DNA from: Micavibrio sp. UBA5703
GTDB taxonomy: Bacteria; Pseudomonadota; Alphaproteobacteria; Micavibrionales; Micavibrionaceae
Length of the DNA: 64,000 nt
Direction of reading: 5' to 3'
NCBI GenBank assembly: GCA_002420015.1
Contig: DIHF01000054.1
Span: 7,173-71,172, forward strand
The notes under the pieces are model-generated. The model saw only the letters and a list, made by a program, of their open reading frames with translations, had not been told where the DNA came from and did not search any database. Below are positions 51,100 to 60,387 of the stretch, in pieces. Each line of letters begins with the position of its first letter. Positions within the stretch are counted from its first letter, which is position 1. Position numbers and translations under genes: made by a program.

Positions 51100-52152
51100 G
51101 TGTCTTATTCGGATACCATAGAAAGAGCCAACGAATTCGCCAGCGATGCGATCGAGCGTATGCACAAGGAAGGCCTTGCGCCGACGCCGGAAAATTACGA
51201 GCTTTGGTATGTTTACTATGCAGGCCTGAACCCGGAGGTGACGCGGGCCATCGATATCCTTGTCGCCAACAGCCAAAAAATCACCGACATACAATGCCAG
51301 GAACTTCATGCGCGCTACCTAAGCGACAACCGCGAGAACGAGCGCGTGCGCAAGGCCGGATCGGAAATTCAGGCGACCATCAAAGAGGTCAGCTCCATTG
51401 TCGAAGATGTCAAACAGGCAACATCGGAATACAACGTAACCTTGTCGGATGTAAAAAATCAGCTCTCCGATGATATGGACCCGGAGTCTATCGTCAAGGT
51501 CGTGGACGATGTATTGTCCAGCACGCAAGGCATGGTGGCGCAAAACGAAAGGCTGGGGGCCGAGCTGAAAAAATCGGCCACGGTCATGCAGCATTTGCAA
51601 CGGGAACTTGATACCGCCCGCAAGGAAGCCCTTACCGACGGCCTGACATCGCTGGCCAACCGCAAGTCGTTCGACACCGAAATACGCCGGATCGCAACAG
51701 AGGCGGTTGAAACCGGAACGGATTTTTCGCTTGTTATGCTCGACATCGACCACTTCAAAAGCTTCAACGACAATTACGGCCACCAGGTCGGCGACCAGGT
51801 ATTGCGTCTTGTCGCGCGTGCGCTTATCGATGGCGTAAAAGGCAAGGACGTGGCGGCGCGCTATGGCGGTGAAGAGTTTGCCATCATCCTGCCGGAAACA
51901 AGCTTGCAGGGCGGCCTCAAGGTGGGGGATTCGCTGCGCAAGGCTGTGGCCGGCAAGGACGTCATCAACAAATCGACCGGCGACAAGCTGGGCCGCATCA
52001 CGCTTTCGGGCGGCGTGGCGCAGTATATTCCCGGCGAATCAATCGAAGACCTTATCGGCCGCGCCGATAGCGCACTATACGAAGCCAAGAACAAAGGCCG
52101 AAACCAGATCTGCGGTTCGGCCCAGCCCACCCGTAAAAGATTTTCACCCTGA
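51100..52152 (+). CDS. GGDEF domain protein, probable diguanylate cyclase
   Basis: A 350-residue protein that probably makes cyclic di-GMP. Residues 1-60 are polar; residues about 60-170 form a helical coiled region before the GGDEF domain. The active-site loop is ARYGGEEFAII (residues about 254-264), and MLDIDHFKSFNDNYGHQVGD is the metal-binding part, so the domain is intact. The usual allosteric RxxD I-site five residues before GGEEF reads KGKD here, so product inhibition may be weak. GTG start at 51100 with AAGG ten bases upstream. No transmembrane segment or sensor domain is visible. Confidence 0.88.
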   Translation: MSYSDTIERANEFASDAIERMHKEGLAPTPENYELWYVYYAGLNPEVTRAIDILVANSQKITDIQCQELHARYLSDNRENERVRKAGSEIQATIKEVSSIVEDVKQATSEYNVTLSDVKNQLSDDMDPESIVKVVDDVLSSTQGMVAQNERLGAELKKSATVMQHLQRELDTARKEALTDGLTSLANRKSFDTEIRRIATEAVETGTDFSLVMLDIDHFKSFNDNYGHQVGDQVLRLVARALIDGVKGKDVAARYGGEEFAIILPETSLQGGLKVGDSLRKAVAGKDVINKSTGDKLGRITLSGGVAQYIPGESIEDLIGRADSALYEAKNKGRNQICGSAQPTRKRFSP

Positions 52153-52194
52153 AAATCAATTGTGTCCCATCGCCAAACCCCCTATCAATAAGCC

Positions 52195-54402
52195 ATGCAG
52201 GAAAACGCATTGGCGGCTCGTGCCGTAGAACCCGAATATCTTAAAAACCTGAACCCGCCGCAACGCGAAGCGGTCGAGGCGCTGGACGGCCCCGTGCTGG
52301 TGCTGGCGGGCGCAGGGACGGGCAAGACGCGGGTTTTGACGACGCGGCTCTCGCATCTTCTTCATAGCGGCAAGGCATACCCTTCGCAGATTCTTTCCGT
52401 CACCTTCACCAACAAGGCGGCACAGGAAATGAAGCACCGCGTCAGCGGGCTTCTCGGTGGCCAGCCGGTGGAAGGCTGGTGGCTCGGCACGTTTCACTCT
52501 CTGGCGGCGCGGATGCTGCGCGTACATGCGGGGCTTGTCGGGCTTTCGAGCAATTTCACGATTCTCGATCCCGACGATCAGTTGCGCCTTCTGAAGCAAA
52601 TCATGGAAGGCGAAAATATCGACACCAAAAAATGGCCGCCCAAAACGATCATCCATTATATTGATCGCTGGAAAGATCGCGGCCTGACACCCGCACAGGT
52701 CACGATGGACGATGCCGGGGAAGTGGCCGAGGGTAAATTGCTTTTGCTCTACCGCCGTTATCAGGAACGGCTCAAGGGCGTGAATGCCTGCGACTTCGGG
52801 GATTTGCTGCTGCACATGATTACGATTTTGAAAAACCCGGAGCACGCGCAGGTTCTGGCTGATTACCACCGCCGTTTCAAATATATCCTTGTCGATGAAT
52901 ATCAGGACACCAACGTTGCGCAGTATCAGTGGCTCAGGCTGCTGGCGCAGGGGTCGAGCAATATATGCTGCGTCGGCGACGACGACCAGTCGATCTACGG
53001 CTGGCGCGGCGCGGAGGTCGGAAATATTTTGCGGTTTGAAAAGGATTTCCCCGGCGCAAAAATAATCCGCCTCGAACAGAATTACCGCTCGACCAACAAT
53101 ATCCTGAACGCCGCCGCAGGCGTGATTTCCAACAACGAGGGGCGGCTTGGCAAGACGTTGTGGTCCGAAGCGGGGGAGGGCGAAAAAGTTTCCGTCCACG
53201 CGCTTTACGATGGTCAGGCCGAGGCGCGCTGGGTGGCGGAGGAAATAGAACAGCTCCAGCGCAAAAAATGGGCCTTGCGGCAAATCGCCGTGCTGGTGCG
53301 CGCCGGATTTCAGACCCGCGAATTCGAGGAACGTTTTATCCAGCTTGGCGTGCCTTATCGTGTGATTGGCGGTCCGCGCTTTTACGAACGCATGGAAATT
53401 CGTGACGCTCTGGCTTACATGCGCGTTACCGTGCAGCCCGCCGACGATCTGGCGCTGGAGCGCATCATCAATACGCCCAAGCGCGGCATCGGCGATTCCA
53501 CAGTCCAAACGCTGTATGCGCATGCCCGCAGCCGGGGGATCAGCCTGCATGATGCGATCCTTGATATTTGCCAAACGGATGAGATGCGGCCCAAGGTCAA
53601 GGCCGCGCTGATGAAAATGATGGACGATTTTTCGCGCTGGCGCTCGCTTGTCGGCGCAGCCCACCATGCGCAGCTTGCCGCGCAGATATTGGATGAATCC
53701 GGCTATATGGCGATGTGGCAGGCAGATAAAACGCCCGAAGCGCCCGGACGCCTTGAAAACCTCAAGGAGCTTGTTTCGGGGATGCAGGAATATGAATCGC
53801 TTGCGGAGTTTCTGGAGCATGTCGCATTGGTGCTGGAAAATCAGGAAGGAAACGATGGCGATTTCGTGTCGGTGATGACGCTGCATGGTGCGAAGGGTCT
53901 TGAGTTCGACGCGGTGTTTTTGCCGGGATGGGAAGATGGGTTGTTCCCCTCGCAACGTTCGATGGATGAACACGGCTTGAAGGGGCTGGAAGAAGAACGC
54001 CGCCTTGCCTATGTCGGTATTACGCGGGCGCGCAAGAAGGTTTTTATCTCGTTTGCCTCCAACCGCCGCATGTACGGCAACTGGATCAATTCAATGCCCT
54101 CGCGCTTTGTCGATGAACTGCCTCCCGCCCATGTCGAGGTCACTTCAGAAACGGGCATTCGTGCCGGGCGCTCATCGCACTGGGATTCTTCCGGCTTCAG
54201 GCCGGAGCCAGTAAAACAAACCACGTATGAGCGTAAAGTACAGAGCGCCGAAGGCATTGTATTTTCACGCGGCGATCGCGTCTTTCACGAAAAATTCGGC
54301 ACCGGAAAAATCATCAATATCGACGGGCATAAACTGGACATCGCCTTTGAAAAGGGCGGCACCAAGCGCGTGATGGACAGTTTTATTCAGAAGTCAGAGT
54401 AA
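52195..54402 (+). CDS. uvrD: UvrD/PcrA-type ATP-dependent DNA helicase II
   Basis: SF1A 3'-5' helicase for nucleotide excision and mismatch repair. 735 residues. All motifs are visible: Q motif LNPPQREAV, Walker A AGAGTGKTRVL, Ia FTNKAAQEMK, Walker B VDEYQDTN, III VGDDDQSIYGWRGA, V VMTLHGAKGLEFDAVFLPGWEDGLFP, and VI LAYVGITRARKKV. The Tudor-like C-terminus (VFHEKFGTGKIINIDGHKLDIAFEKGG) is present. The stop codon touches the 107-bp element at 54403. It is 42 bases after the GGDEF gene, possibly cotranscribed. Confidence 0.96.
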   Translation: MQENALAARAVEPEYLKNLNPPQREAVEALDGPVLVLAGAGTGKTRVLTTRLSHLLHSGKAYPSQILSVTFTNKAAQEMKHRVSGLLGGQPVEGWWLGTFHSLAARMLRVHAGLVGLSSNFTILDPDDQLRLLKQIMEGENIDTKKWPPKTIIHYIDRWKDRGLTPAQVTMDDAGEVAEGKLLLLYRRYQERLKGVNACDFGDLLLHMITILKNPEHAQVLADYHRRFKYILVDEYQDTNVAQYQWLRLLAQGSSNICCVGDDDQSIYGWRGAEVGNILRFEKDFPGAKIIRLEQNYRSTNNILNAAAGVISNNEGRLGKTLWSEAGEGEKVSVHALYDGQAEARWVAEEIEQLQRKKWALRQIAVLVRAGFQTREFEERFIQLGVPYRVIGGPRFYERMEIRDALAYMRVTVQPADDLALERIINTPKRGIGDSTVQTLYAHARSRGISLHDAILDICQTDEMRPKVKAALMKMMDDFSRWRSLVGAAHHAQLAAQILDESGYMAMWQADKTPEAPGRLENLKELVSGMQEYESLAEFLEHVALVLENQEGNDGDFVSVMTLHGAKGLEFDAVFLPGWEDGLFPSQRSMDEHGLKGLEEERRLAYVGITRARKKVFISFASNRRMYGNWINSMPSRFVDELPPAHVEVTSETGIRAGRSSHWDSSGFRPEPVKQTTYERKVQSAEGIVFSRGDRVFHEKFGTGKIINIDGHKLDIAFEKGGTKRVMDSFIQKSE

Positions 54403-54509
54403 TATAGTCTTTCCAATTTGCTTTTGGACATCGTTGCTGCGCTCCTCACGTAGCGTTTTCTACGCATCGTCGCTTGCGCCTTGTCCAAAAACAAATTGGT
54501 TCGACTATA
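54403..54509. repeat. 107-bp palindromic element, copy 2
   Basis: TATAGTC to GACTATA, directly after the uvrD stop (TAA 54400-54402) and three bases before the arsC stop. It has the same 107-bp length as 29251-29357. Here it fills the gap between convergent genes, so it may also act as a two-way terminator hairpin. Confidence 0.9.
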
Positions 54510-54511
54510 AC

Positions 54512-54859
54512 CTAAAAAAGATTCCTCACCGTTTCCGGTGGGCGGCAGATGGCCGCGCCCTTATCCGTGACGACGATGGGGCGCTGGATAAGGACAGGGT
54601 TGGCGACCATTGCGGCGATCAATTCTTCGCGGCTTAAATCCGGATTGTCGAGGTTCAGTTCTTTGTAGATGGATTCTTTGGCGCGCATCGCTTCGCGTGG
54701 CTCAAGGCCCATTTGATCCAGCAGCGCCGCCAGTTCCTTTTCGGATGGCGTGTCTTGAAGATAATTCACAAGTTCCGGCTCGTATCCCGCCTCCATCAAT
54801 ATCGCCAGCGTGTTTCGGCAGGTGCCGCAATCGCCGTTATAGTATATTTTAGCCTTCAT
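54512..54859 (-). CDS. arsC: arsenate reductase (glutaredoxin type), ArsC family
   Basis: A 115-residue thioredoxin-fold protein. The active-site cysteine is in YYNGDCGTCRNTLAIL (residue about 10), and the NPVLIQRPIVVTDKGAAICRPPE part holds the conserved arginines. Either an arsenate reductase or a Spx/YffB-like relative; no arsR or ars transporter gene is near, so the arsenic role is not certain. The ATG 54859 is chosen because homologues begin with the beta-strand KAKIYYN; an in-frame Met at 54883 exists. Confidence 0.85.
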   Translation of the reverse strand: MKAKIYYNGDCGTCRNTLAILMEAGYEPELVNYLQDTPSEKELAALLDQMGLEPREAMRAKESIYKELNLDNPDLSREELIAAMVANPVLIQRPIVVTDKGAAICRPPETVRNLF

Positions 54860-54950
54860 CGCGGCCCCTTTTTTACTTTTCAACCGGAATCGTCTATTTA
54901 TAGACTTTACCTCAGAAGGTAAATAACTATAAAAACCGGAGTTTCAAGTC

Positions 54951-55712
54951 ATGAGCGCAACGAAAGCCGTTTTCACCGTTTCATCGCTGGCGTTTGTCCT
55001 GCTGTTTGGCGGCGGTGTCCTTCTTTATATGAATTTTGGCGATATCGCCAAGAAAATCGCGCAGAAAATCGCCAGTGAAACGCTGGGGGTTACGGTTTCC
55101 ATCGGCAAGATCGATGTGGCGCTCAAGGAAAAAACCGTCACGGTTTCAAAGGTCAAGGTCGGCAATCCCGAAGGTTACAAGGGGCCGCACGCCGCTACGA
55201 TCGAAACGATTTACCTCAAGGCCGATACGCTTTCGCAAGCCTTGCTCAGGTTCAACGACATCAGCGTCACGGGATCGGAAGTGTATCTGGAGGTAAGGGA
55301 AACCGGCACCAATTTGACCGACATCAAAAAGACGGTGAACGCAAAAGCGGCAAAGGGTGATAAAGCTGCGCAGCAGATAAAGGTTATTATCGAACGCATG
55401 AAGATCGAGGAAATGCGCGTTCATCCGAGCGTTCTTCTGGCAGGTATTGGCGATATGCAGCCTATTACCTTGCCGCCGATCAAGCTGAATGGAATTGGTG
55501 TGAAAGAAAACGGCGTTCTGGCACGCGAGGCCATTGGCCAGATCTGGCAGAGTATTTCGAGTGAGGTCAGCAAAAGCGCCAACAGCGCCGGGTTCTATCA
55601 GGGCGTTTCGCCGGAGGCGCTTGAGGATATCGGCGTAAGCCAGATCGAAACCTTCAAGGAAAATTTCAAGAAAGACATCGGCAATCTGAAGAAAAGCATT
55701 TTCGGCGAATAA
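54951..55712 (+). CDS. AsmA/DUF748-like membrane-anchored protein
   Basis: A 253-residue protein with an N-terminal anchor (residues about 7-28, FTVSSLAFVLLFGGGVLLYMNF). The next part, IASETLGVTVSIGKIDVALKEKTVTVSKVKVGNP, has the strand pattern of AsmA or DUF748 proteins, which have been linked to outer-membrane lipid transport. It is much shorter than full AsmA. The C-terminal part is helical. It is convergent with the MATE gene, three bases apart. Function is inferred from the fold pattern only. Confidence 0.65.
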   Translation: MSATKAVFTVSSLAFVLLFGGGVLLYMNFGDIAKKIAQKIASETLGVTVSIGKIDVALKEKTVTVSKVKVGNPEGYKGPHAATIETIYLKADTLSQALLRFNDISVTGSEVYLEVRETGTNLTDIKKTVNAKAAKGDKAAQQIKVIIERMKIEEMRVHPSVLLAGIGDMQPITLPPIKLNGIGVKENGVLAREAIGQIWQSISSEVSKSANSAGFYQGVSPEALEDIGVSQIETFKENFKKDIGNLKKSIFGE

Positions 55713-55715
55713 GCG

Positions 55716-57107
55716 TCAGGCCGGGAATTCTTGCAATAATTTCTCTCTGGCCTTGCAGCTTTGCCAGCTTATGATGTGAAAGGCAATGCCTGAAACCGTG
55801 CCGACGGCGGCGATGGCGATGAAGATGCCCGTTACGCCGTAAAGATAATCGCCGAGATATACCGCCGGAATCATCAGAACCAGCATCTTGATGACAATCA
55901 TCGCGAATGAGCGTTGCGGCATGCCCATGGCGTTAAAGGCCGAAGCCCAGCCCATGATGAGATTCCCAAACGCATAGGAAACCGGCACGATCCAGAAGAA
56001 TAAAACGGTATAGCCGATAACTTCCGGGTCGTCGGAAAACAGCGCAGCGACAGGCTTGGCCAGAAATCCTAAAACGACGGCTATCAATAACGACCAGACA
56101 ACGCTGAACCCGATACCCAATTTTAGCGTTTCATGCACGCGGTCGAATTTCCTTGCACCCCAGTTCTGGCCGATGATCGGCGCCATGCCGATGGACAGCG
56201 CCATCAGGACGATAAAGGCAAAAGCCTCAATCCGGTTGACGACGCCGAACGCGGCAACGGCATGAACGCTGTGCGCTGCCAGCAGGGATGTAATGATGCC
56301 GCTGACGAAAGGCTGAATGGCGTTGGTCAGTCCAACCGGAACGGCGATGGTCAAAAGGCGGCGCGCCGAATCCGAAAAGGAATTTGCCTTCAATTCCTGC
56401 CCAAAGCAGAGAAGCCTTTTATGTGCATAAAGGACATACAGCCCGGCCAGCGCGGCCATAGCATTGGCCAGAACTGTGGCAATGGCCGCGCCCTGCAGCT
56501 CAAGGCGCGGGAAACCCCACAACCCGAAGATCAACAAAGGGTCCAGAACGACGTTAACGACTGCCGCTACGCACATGATAAGGGCGGGGGAGAACGTGTC
56601 ACCCGTAGCGCGGATCGCCGCATTGCCGACCAGCGGGATGGACACGAAAACGCTGCCCGCAAACCAGACGATCATGTATTCGCGGATTAATGCGGTCATT
56701 TGCTGGTCCGCTCCCATAAGGGAGAAGATCGTATCGTGAAATATTACGCCTATAGCGGCGATAGCCATACTGATGACAAAAACCAGCGCCAGCCCGTGTG
56801 TAACAACGCTTCTTACTGTCTCAATTTTCCCCTCGCCGATGAGGCGTGAGGCCACCGAAGACATGGAGATCCCAAAACCCATAGTGAAGCTGAATATCAG
56901 GTAAGTCAGGGGGAAGGTGAAGCTGATCGCGGCCAGAGGCTCGGTGCCGGGCAAAAGGGAGACGTAATATGTATCGACAAGCTGGAAACTGATGATCGCC
57001 AGCAGCCCCCAGATCATGGGGACGGTCAGGCGGATGAGGTGCTTTTTGACCTCTCCTTTGGTCAGGTCGCCTTTGCTGCCGTGGTGGGCTGCCCTTTTAG
57101 TATCCAT
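55716..57107 (-). CDS. MATE family efflux transporter
   Basis: A 463-residue multidrug/toxic-compound exporter, sodium or proton coupled. About twelve transmembrane helices are visible, e.g. LIRLTVPMIWGLLAIISFQLVDTYYVSLLPG, PLTYLIFSFTMGFGISMSSVASRLIGEG (a typical MATE signature) and VVNVVLDPLLIFGLWG. Substrate cannot be read from sequence. ATG 57107 gives the usual N-terminus (polar KRAAHHGSKGDLTKGEVKKHLI); no ribosome binding site is seen. Confidence 0.92.
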   Translation of the reverse strand: MDTKRAAHHGSKGDLTKGEVKKHLIRLTVPMIWGLLAIISFQLVDTYYVSLLPGTEPLAAISFTFPLTYLIFSFTMGFGISMSSVASRLIGEGKIETVRSVVTHGLALVFVISMAIAAIGVIFHDTIFSLMGADQQMTALIREYMIVWFAGSVFVSIPLVGNAAIRATGDTFSPALIMCVAAVVNVVLDPLLIFGLWGFPRLELQGAAIATVLANAMAALAGLYVLYAHKRLLCFGQELKANSFSDSARRLLTIAVPVGLTNAIQPFVSGIITSLLAAHSVHAVAAFGVVNRIEAFAFIVLMALSIGMAPIIGQNWGARKFDRVHETLKLGIGFSVVWSLLIAVVLGFLAKPVAALFSDDPEVIGYTVLFFWIVPVSYAFGNLIMGWASAFNAMGMPQRSFAMIVIKMLVLMIPAVYLGDYLYGVTGIFIAIAAVGTVSGIAFHIISWQSCKAREKLLQEFPA

Positions 57108-57406
57108 AATTATCAAACTGTCATTTTGAGGAATGAAAAATTTAATAGAAACCGGCACCCTAGCCGATTCTTTGTAAAAGTCACCTAGATAAAAATGAAA
57201 AAAAGAAAAAGCAGAATAATCAATTATATCAATGAATTAAGGTGGTATAACCAAAAGTATTAAATTTAACCTCAAAATTACATAAAATATTAATAATATA
57301 AGGTTACCATAATACTATGGTGTGGGGTCATGCCATGTGAAGTTTGGCGCAAGTGGGGTTGGCCGACTTCAAAAAACAAAAAAATAAATTGTGGGGGCAT
57401 AAAGCA
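57108..57406. other. AT-rich intergenic region between MATE and the RTX gene
   Basis: About 300 bases, with runs such as AATTATATCAATGAATTAAGGTGG and TAATATATAAGGTTACC. It must hold the divergent promoters of the MATE and RTX genes. No confident -35/-10 pair, gene or repeat was found. Confidence 0.4.
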
Positions 57407-59074
57407 ATGGCAACGAACGGCGATGACATACTTTTGTTTCAGGGAACGCTGGGGCAGCTTACAACGACACTGATCAACGCTTATAGCGGCGAGATCATCG
57501 AAATCATCGACAGAGAAATGAATATCAACAACACGTCCTATGACGGCATGGACGGGCTGGATATCATGCTGTTCACGAATTTCGGCGACTATCTTTCGAT
57601 CACGAATGATGTCGGCATGCAGGTTCTTCACAATATCGAGATATTCCAGGCGGGCAGCGGCGGCGACATTATCAACCTCTCCAGTAATGTTTACAGCCTG
57701 AACAGCGTTATTATTCTGGGCGGCCTCGGCGATGACATCCTCTGGGGTAACGTCAACGCAGACATTATCCTTGGTTCCGGCGGCGATGACATTATCGATG
57801 GCGGGCACGGCAATGACGAGCTTTACGGCGAAGCGGACAACGACAGGGTTGGTGGAGGCCTCGGCGACGATATCGTCGATGGCGGCGCCGGGAACGACAT
57901 CCTGTATGGCGGGCATGGCGTGCTTCAGCACATCATCGACAAGCAGTTCACAGATTCGCTGATCTTTCCCAATCTTCAAAGCGGCGTGAATATCGTTAAC
58001 CTCGTGCCGCCGGGCGTGCCCAATCTGGGTATCGTACAGGGCAACCTCAGTGTCGATTTTGACACGACGGTTGAGTTGACTTTCCGTCAAGGCCATGCAG
58101 GTTACAACAACACGCTGGGCGCTTACGGGATTGCCGCGGACGGCACGATGGTTTCGACCAAAGTTCTCTGGAGCAACGTCAAAACCGCCGGTGTGAACGT
58201 AGCGCATACGATCGACCTGCCGCTCGGCGAAGACGGCGGAAGCTTTGGCTTTTTCATCGTCGCCAACGGTGACCGGGTCAACAACAAATACAAAAACCTT
58301 GATATCACGGATGATGGCGTCGTCAGCTTTGTCTACGATCACGGCGGTCCGGACGAGCGCGCCGCAAAAATCACCGATCCCGCCAACAAGATTTCTCTGG
58401 TTTACGATGACGGCGTTACGCACAAGGTGATTAACGGCCATATCTATCACACGACCGACCGCGGCGGCGCGACCAACCTGAACTGGGACGGGAAAACCCA
58501 TGCCGTTTCCGGTCTTGTGACGGACGGCGACAACAATTTGCTGCGCATCGGGTTCGAGGATCTCCCCAATCTGGGCGATGCCGACTTTGAAGATGTCATG
58601 TTCGATCTCGACTTCACGGCGGTCGTAGAGCCTGGCCTTGGCGGCACGGGCAACGACAAGCTTCTCGGTGGCGCAGGCGATGATACAATCTACGGCGAGG
58701 ACGGCAACGATATCATCAGCGGCGGCCTCGGTGCAGACCTTCTTAATGGTGGTACGGGTTCGGACCAGTTCGTGTTTCAGGAATTTGACGGTACGCTCGA
58801 TACCGTTACGGATTTTGAAGCGGGCGTTGGCAAGGATGTTCTGAACCTGACGGACATACTGACCGGCTACGATGAGGGCGTTGACGATCTCAGCAACTTC
58901 ATCCAGCTCGTTGCCAGCGGCGCGGACACCATGGTTAAAGTCAATCAGGATGGCGATATCGGCGGCGTTTTCACCGATGCAATCCTGCTGAAAAACGTAT
59001 CTTTGGCGGGTGGCCTTGCCGGATTGGTCAGCGATGGCAACCTCGTCGTCGACCAAAGCATCACATTGCCTTGA
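57407..59074 (+). CDS. RTX calcium-binding protein with DUF4114-like domain
   Basis: A 555-residue protein probably exported by a type I system. Residues about 103-170 carry the first block of GGxGxDxL nonapeptides (GGLGDDILWG; GGHGNDELYG; GGAGNDILYG). Residues about 195-420 resemble DUF4114, with GYNNTLGAYGIAADGTM and the signature FEDLPNLGDADFEDVMFDL. The second RTX block is at residues about 425-470 (GGTGNDKLLGG; GEDGNDIISG). The C-terminus (TVTDFEAGVGKDVLNLTDIL) resembles the type I secretion C-terminal domain. GGGGG precedes the ATG at 57407. No transporter genes are in the window. Confidence 0.88.
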   Translation: MATNGDDILLFQGTLGQLTTTLINAYSGEIIEIIDREMNINNTSYDGMDGLDIMLFTNFGDYLSITNDVGMQVLHNIEIFQAGSGGDIINLSSNVYSLNSVIILGGLGDDILWGNVNADIILGSGGDDIIDGGHGNDELYGEADNDRVGGGLGDDIVDGGAGNDILYGGHGVLQHIIDKQFTDSLIFPNLQSGVNIVNLVPPGVPNLGIVQGNLSVDFDTTVELTFRQGHAGYNNTLGAYGIAADGTMVSTKVLWSNVKTAGVNVAHTIDLPLGEDGGSFGFFIVANGDRVNNKYKNLDITDDGVVSFVYDHGGPDERAAKITDPANKISLVYDDGVTHKVINGHIYHTTDRGGATNLNWDGKTHAVSGLVTDGDNNLLRIGFEDLPNLGDADFEDVMFDLDFTAVVEPGLGGTGNDKLLGGAGDDTIYGEDGNDIISGGLGADLLNGGTGSDQFVFQEFDGTLDTVTDFEAGVGKDVLNLTDILTGYDEGVDDLSNFIQLVASGADTMVKVNQDGDIGGVFTDAILLKNVSLAGGLAGLVSDGNLVVDQSITLP

Positions 59075-59102
59075 TAAGGGTCTGAAATCTTTCTTCGTGT
59101 GG

Positions 59103-59138
59103 AAAGCCGCGGGACTTAAAAAATCTCGCGGCTTTTGC
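59103..59138 (+). terminator. Rho-independent terminator of the RTX gene
   Basis: AAAGCCGCGGGA (59103-59114) pairs with TCTCGCGGCTTT (59124-59135) in a 12-bp stem with one wobble, 9-base loop, then TTGC. It lies 23 bases before the RsmC-like gene. Confidence 0.85.
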
Positions 59139-59160
59139 TTTGTTTTGCTAATGTCCCGGT

Positions 59161-60198
59161 ATGGACAGAGCCTATGACACGCTTTTTTACGCTATCGAAT
59201 CCGGAAGCCTCGCGCCGCCGGGGGCGGGCCAATCGGTTTTGTTCGTCAACGCTGCGCCTTGCGCCGGGATTGATTTTCTGGCCTCGTCGAAACTGACCCT
59301 GCAACAGCATTTTAAGCCCTACGTAGATGCGTTGACAGCGCAGGGGTACGAAGCCAGCGCTGATTTACCCGAAACGCAGGGGGTGTTTGACTATGTGTTT
59401 ATAGCGGCCCCGAAGAGCAAACAGGAAACCCAGTATCTTCTGGCCAGAGGTATGAAATTGCTGCGCCCCGGTGGAATGATTATTTGCGCGGCGGCCAATG
59501 ACGCGGGCGGGCGCCAGCTTGCCGGATTTTTTGAAGCGCTTGGCTTAAAAGACATCGGTCAGGAATCCAAATACAAGGGGCGGGTTGTCTGGGGGCAGGT
59601 GCCACAAAATCCAGACGAAGGAAAAATAGCGGAATGGATAACCGCCGGATCGCCGCAGTCTATATTGGGCGGAAGGTTCGTGTCGGTGCCGGGGCTATTT
59701 GCCTGGGACAAGATCGACAAAGGCTCTGAAATCCTGACGCGCCATATGCCGGAAAATCTGAAAGGTGCGGGCGCAGATTTTTGTTGCGGCTATGGCTATC
59801 TGGCCAGTCATTTGCTGCAACATAATCCGGCCATAGAGCGCCTTGTCTGCATTGATGCCGATGCCCGCGCCGTTGCGGTGTGCAAAGAAAATCTCGCTCA
59901 AATTATTCATCCGGCGAAAAAGGAATTTTTATGGGCCGATCTGACAAAGCCGCTTTCAGGTATCGGCGGTTTTGACTGGATTGTCATGAACCCGCCCTTT
60001 CATGAGGGCAAGGCAGGTGATGTTTCCATCGGGCAGGCCTGTATCCAGACCGCAGCAAAAACCCTGCGTCCTGGCGGTAAATTATGGATGGTTTCTAATG
60101 CGATGCTGGCGTACGAGACTGTTCTTAAATCCACGTTCAAAAGATTTAACAAGGAATTCGAGGGGCAGGGCTACAAGGTTTTTGTTGCGGAAAAGTAG
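59161..60198 (+). CDS. rsmC: RsmC-like class I methyltransferase
   Basis: Probable 16S rRNA (guanine-N2) methyltransferase, G1207 type. The 345 residues match the two-domain RsmC/RlmG form: an N-terminal domain with no SAM site, and a C-terminal catalytic domain with AGADFCCGYGYLASHLLQHN (SAM loop) and WIVMNPPFHEG (NPPF motif for amino-group methylation). Which exact guanine is modified cannot be read. ATG 59161 directly follows a terminator, and no Shine-Dalgarno is visible. It stands alone before a repeat. Confidence 0.82.
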   Translation: MDRAYDTLFYAIESGSLAPPGAGQSVLFVNAAPCAGIDFLASSKLTLQQHFKPYVDALTAQGYEASADLPETQGVFDYVFIAAPKSKQETQYLLARGMKLLRPGGMIICAAANDAGGRQLAGFFEALGLKDIGQESKYKGRVVWGQVPQNPDEGKIAEWITAGSPQSILGGRFVSVPGLFAWDKIDKGSEILTRHMPENLKGAGADFCCGYGYLASHLLQHNPAIERLVCIDADARAVAVCKENLAQIIHPAKKEFLWADLTKPLSGIGGFDWIVMNPPFHEGKAGDVSIGQACIQTAAKTLRPGGKLWMVSNAMLAYETVLKSTFKRFNKEFEGQGYKVFVAEK

Positions 60199-60241
60199 TT
60201 CATACAGCCGATCTTAAAATTACGAACACCATTTCTCCTTT

Positions 60242-60351
60242 CGTCATCCCAACCGAGCGCGTCAGCGCGAGCGGAGGGATCTTCGGCATATCATAATGAC
60301 AGGATCCCTCGGCTCTGCCACGCCTTCGGCGCGGCTCCGCTCGGGATGACA
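60242..60351. repeat. palindromic repeat after the rsmC-like gene
   Basis: CGTCATCCCAACCGAGCGCG... (60242) and ...CGGCTCCGCTCGGGATGAC (to about 60350) with a central GGATC/GATCC pair; about 110 bp, TGTCAT...ATGACA family. Confidence 0.8.
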
Positions 60352-60387
60352 TCGATGGGGATTCAAGTAATTGCCGTATGATTACGC

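Noticed and set aside
52156..53973. 605-codon minus-strand frame opposite uvrD
   Set aside because: Mirror frame of the UvrD gene, whose motifs are complete; His/Arg/Phe/Gln-rich sequence typical of antisense frames.
57781..57910. Regular GGCGGNGACGA-type DNA repeats
   Set aside because: They are the codons of RTX nonapeptides, not a CRISPR or DNA-level satellite.
57290..59056. 588-codon minus-strand frame opposite the RTX gene
   Set aside because: Val/Ile/Asp-rich mirror of the repetitive RTX coding sequence; no start site or family resemblance.
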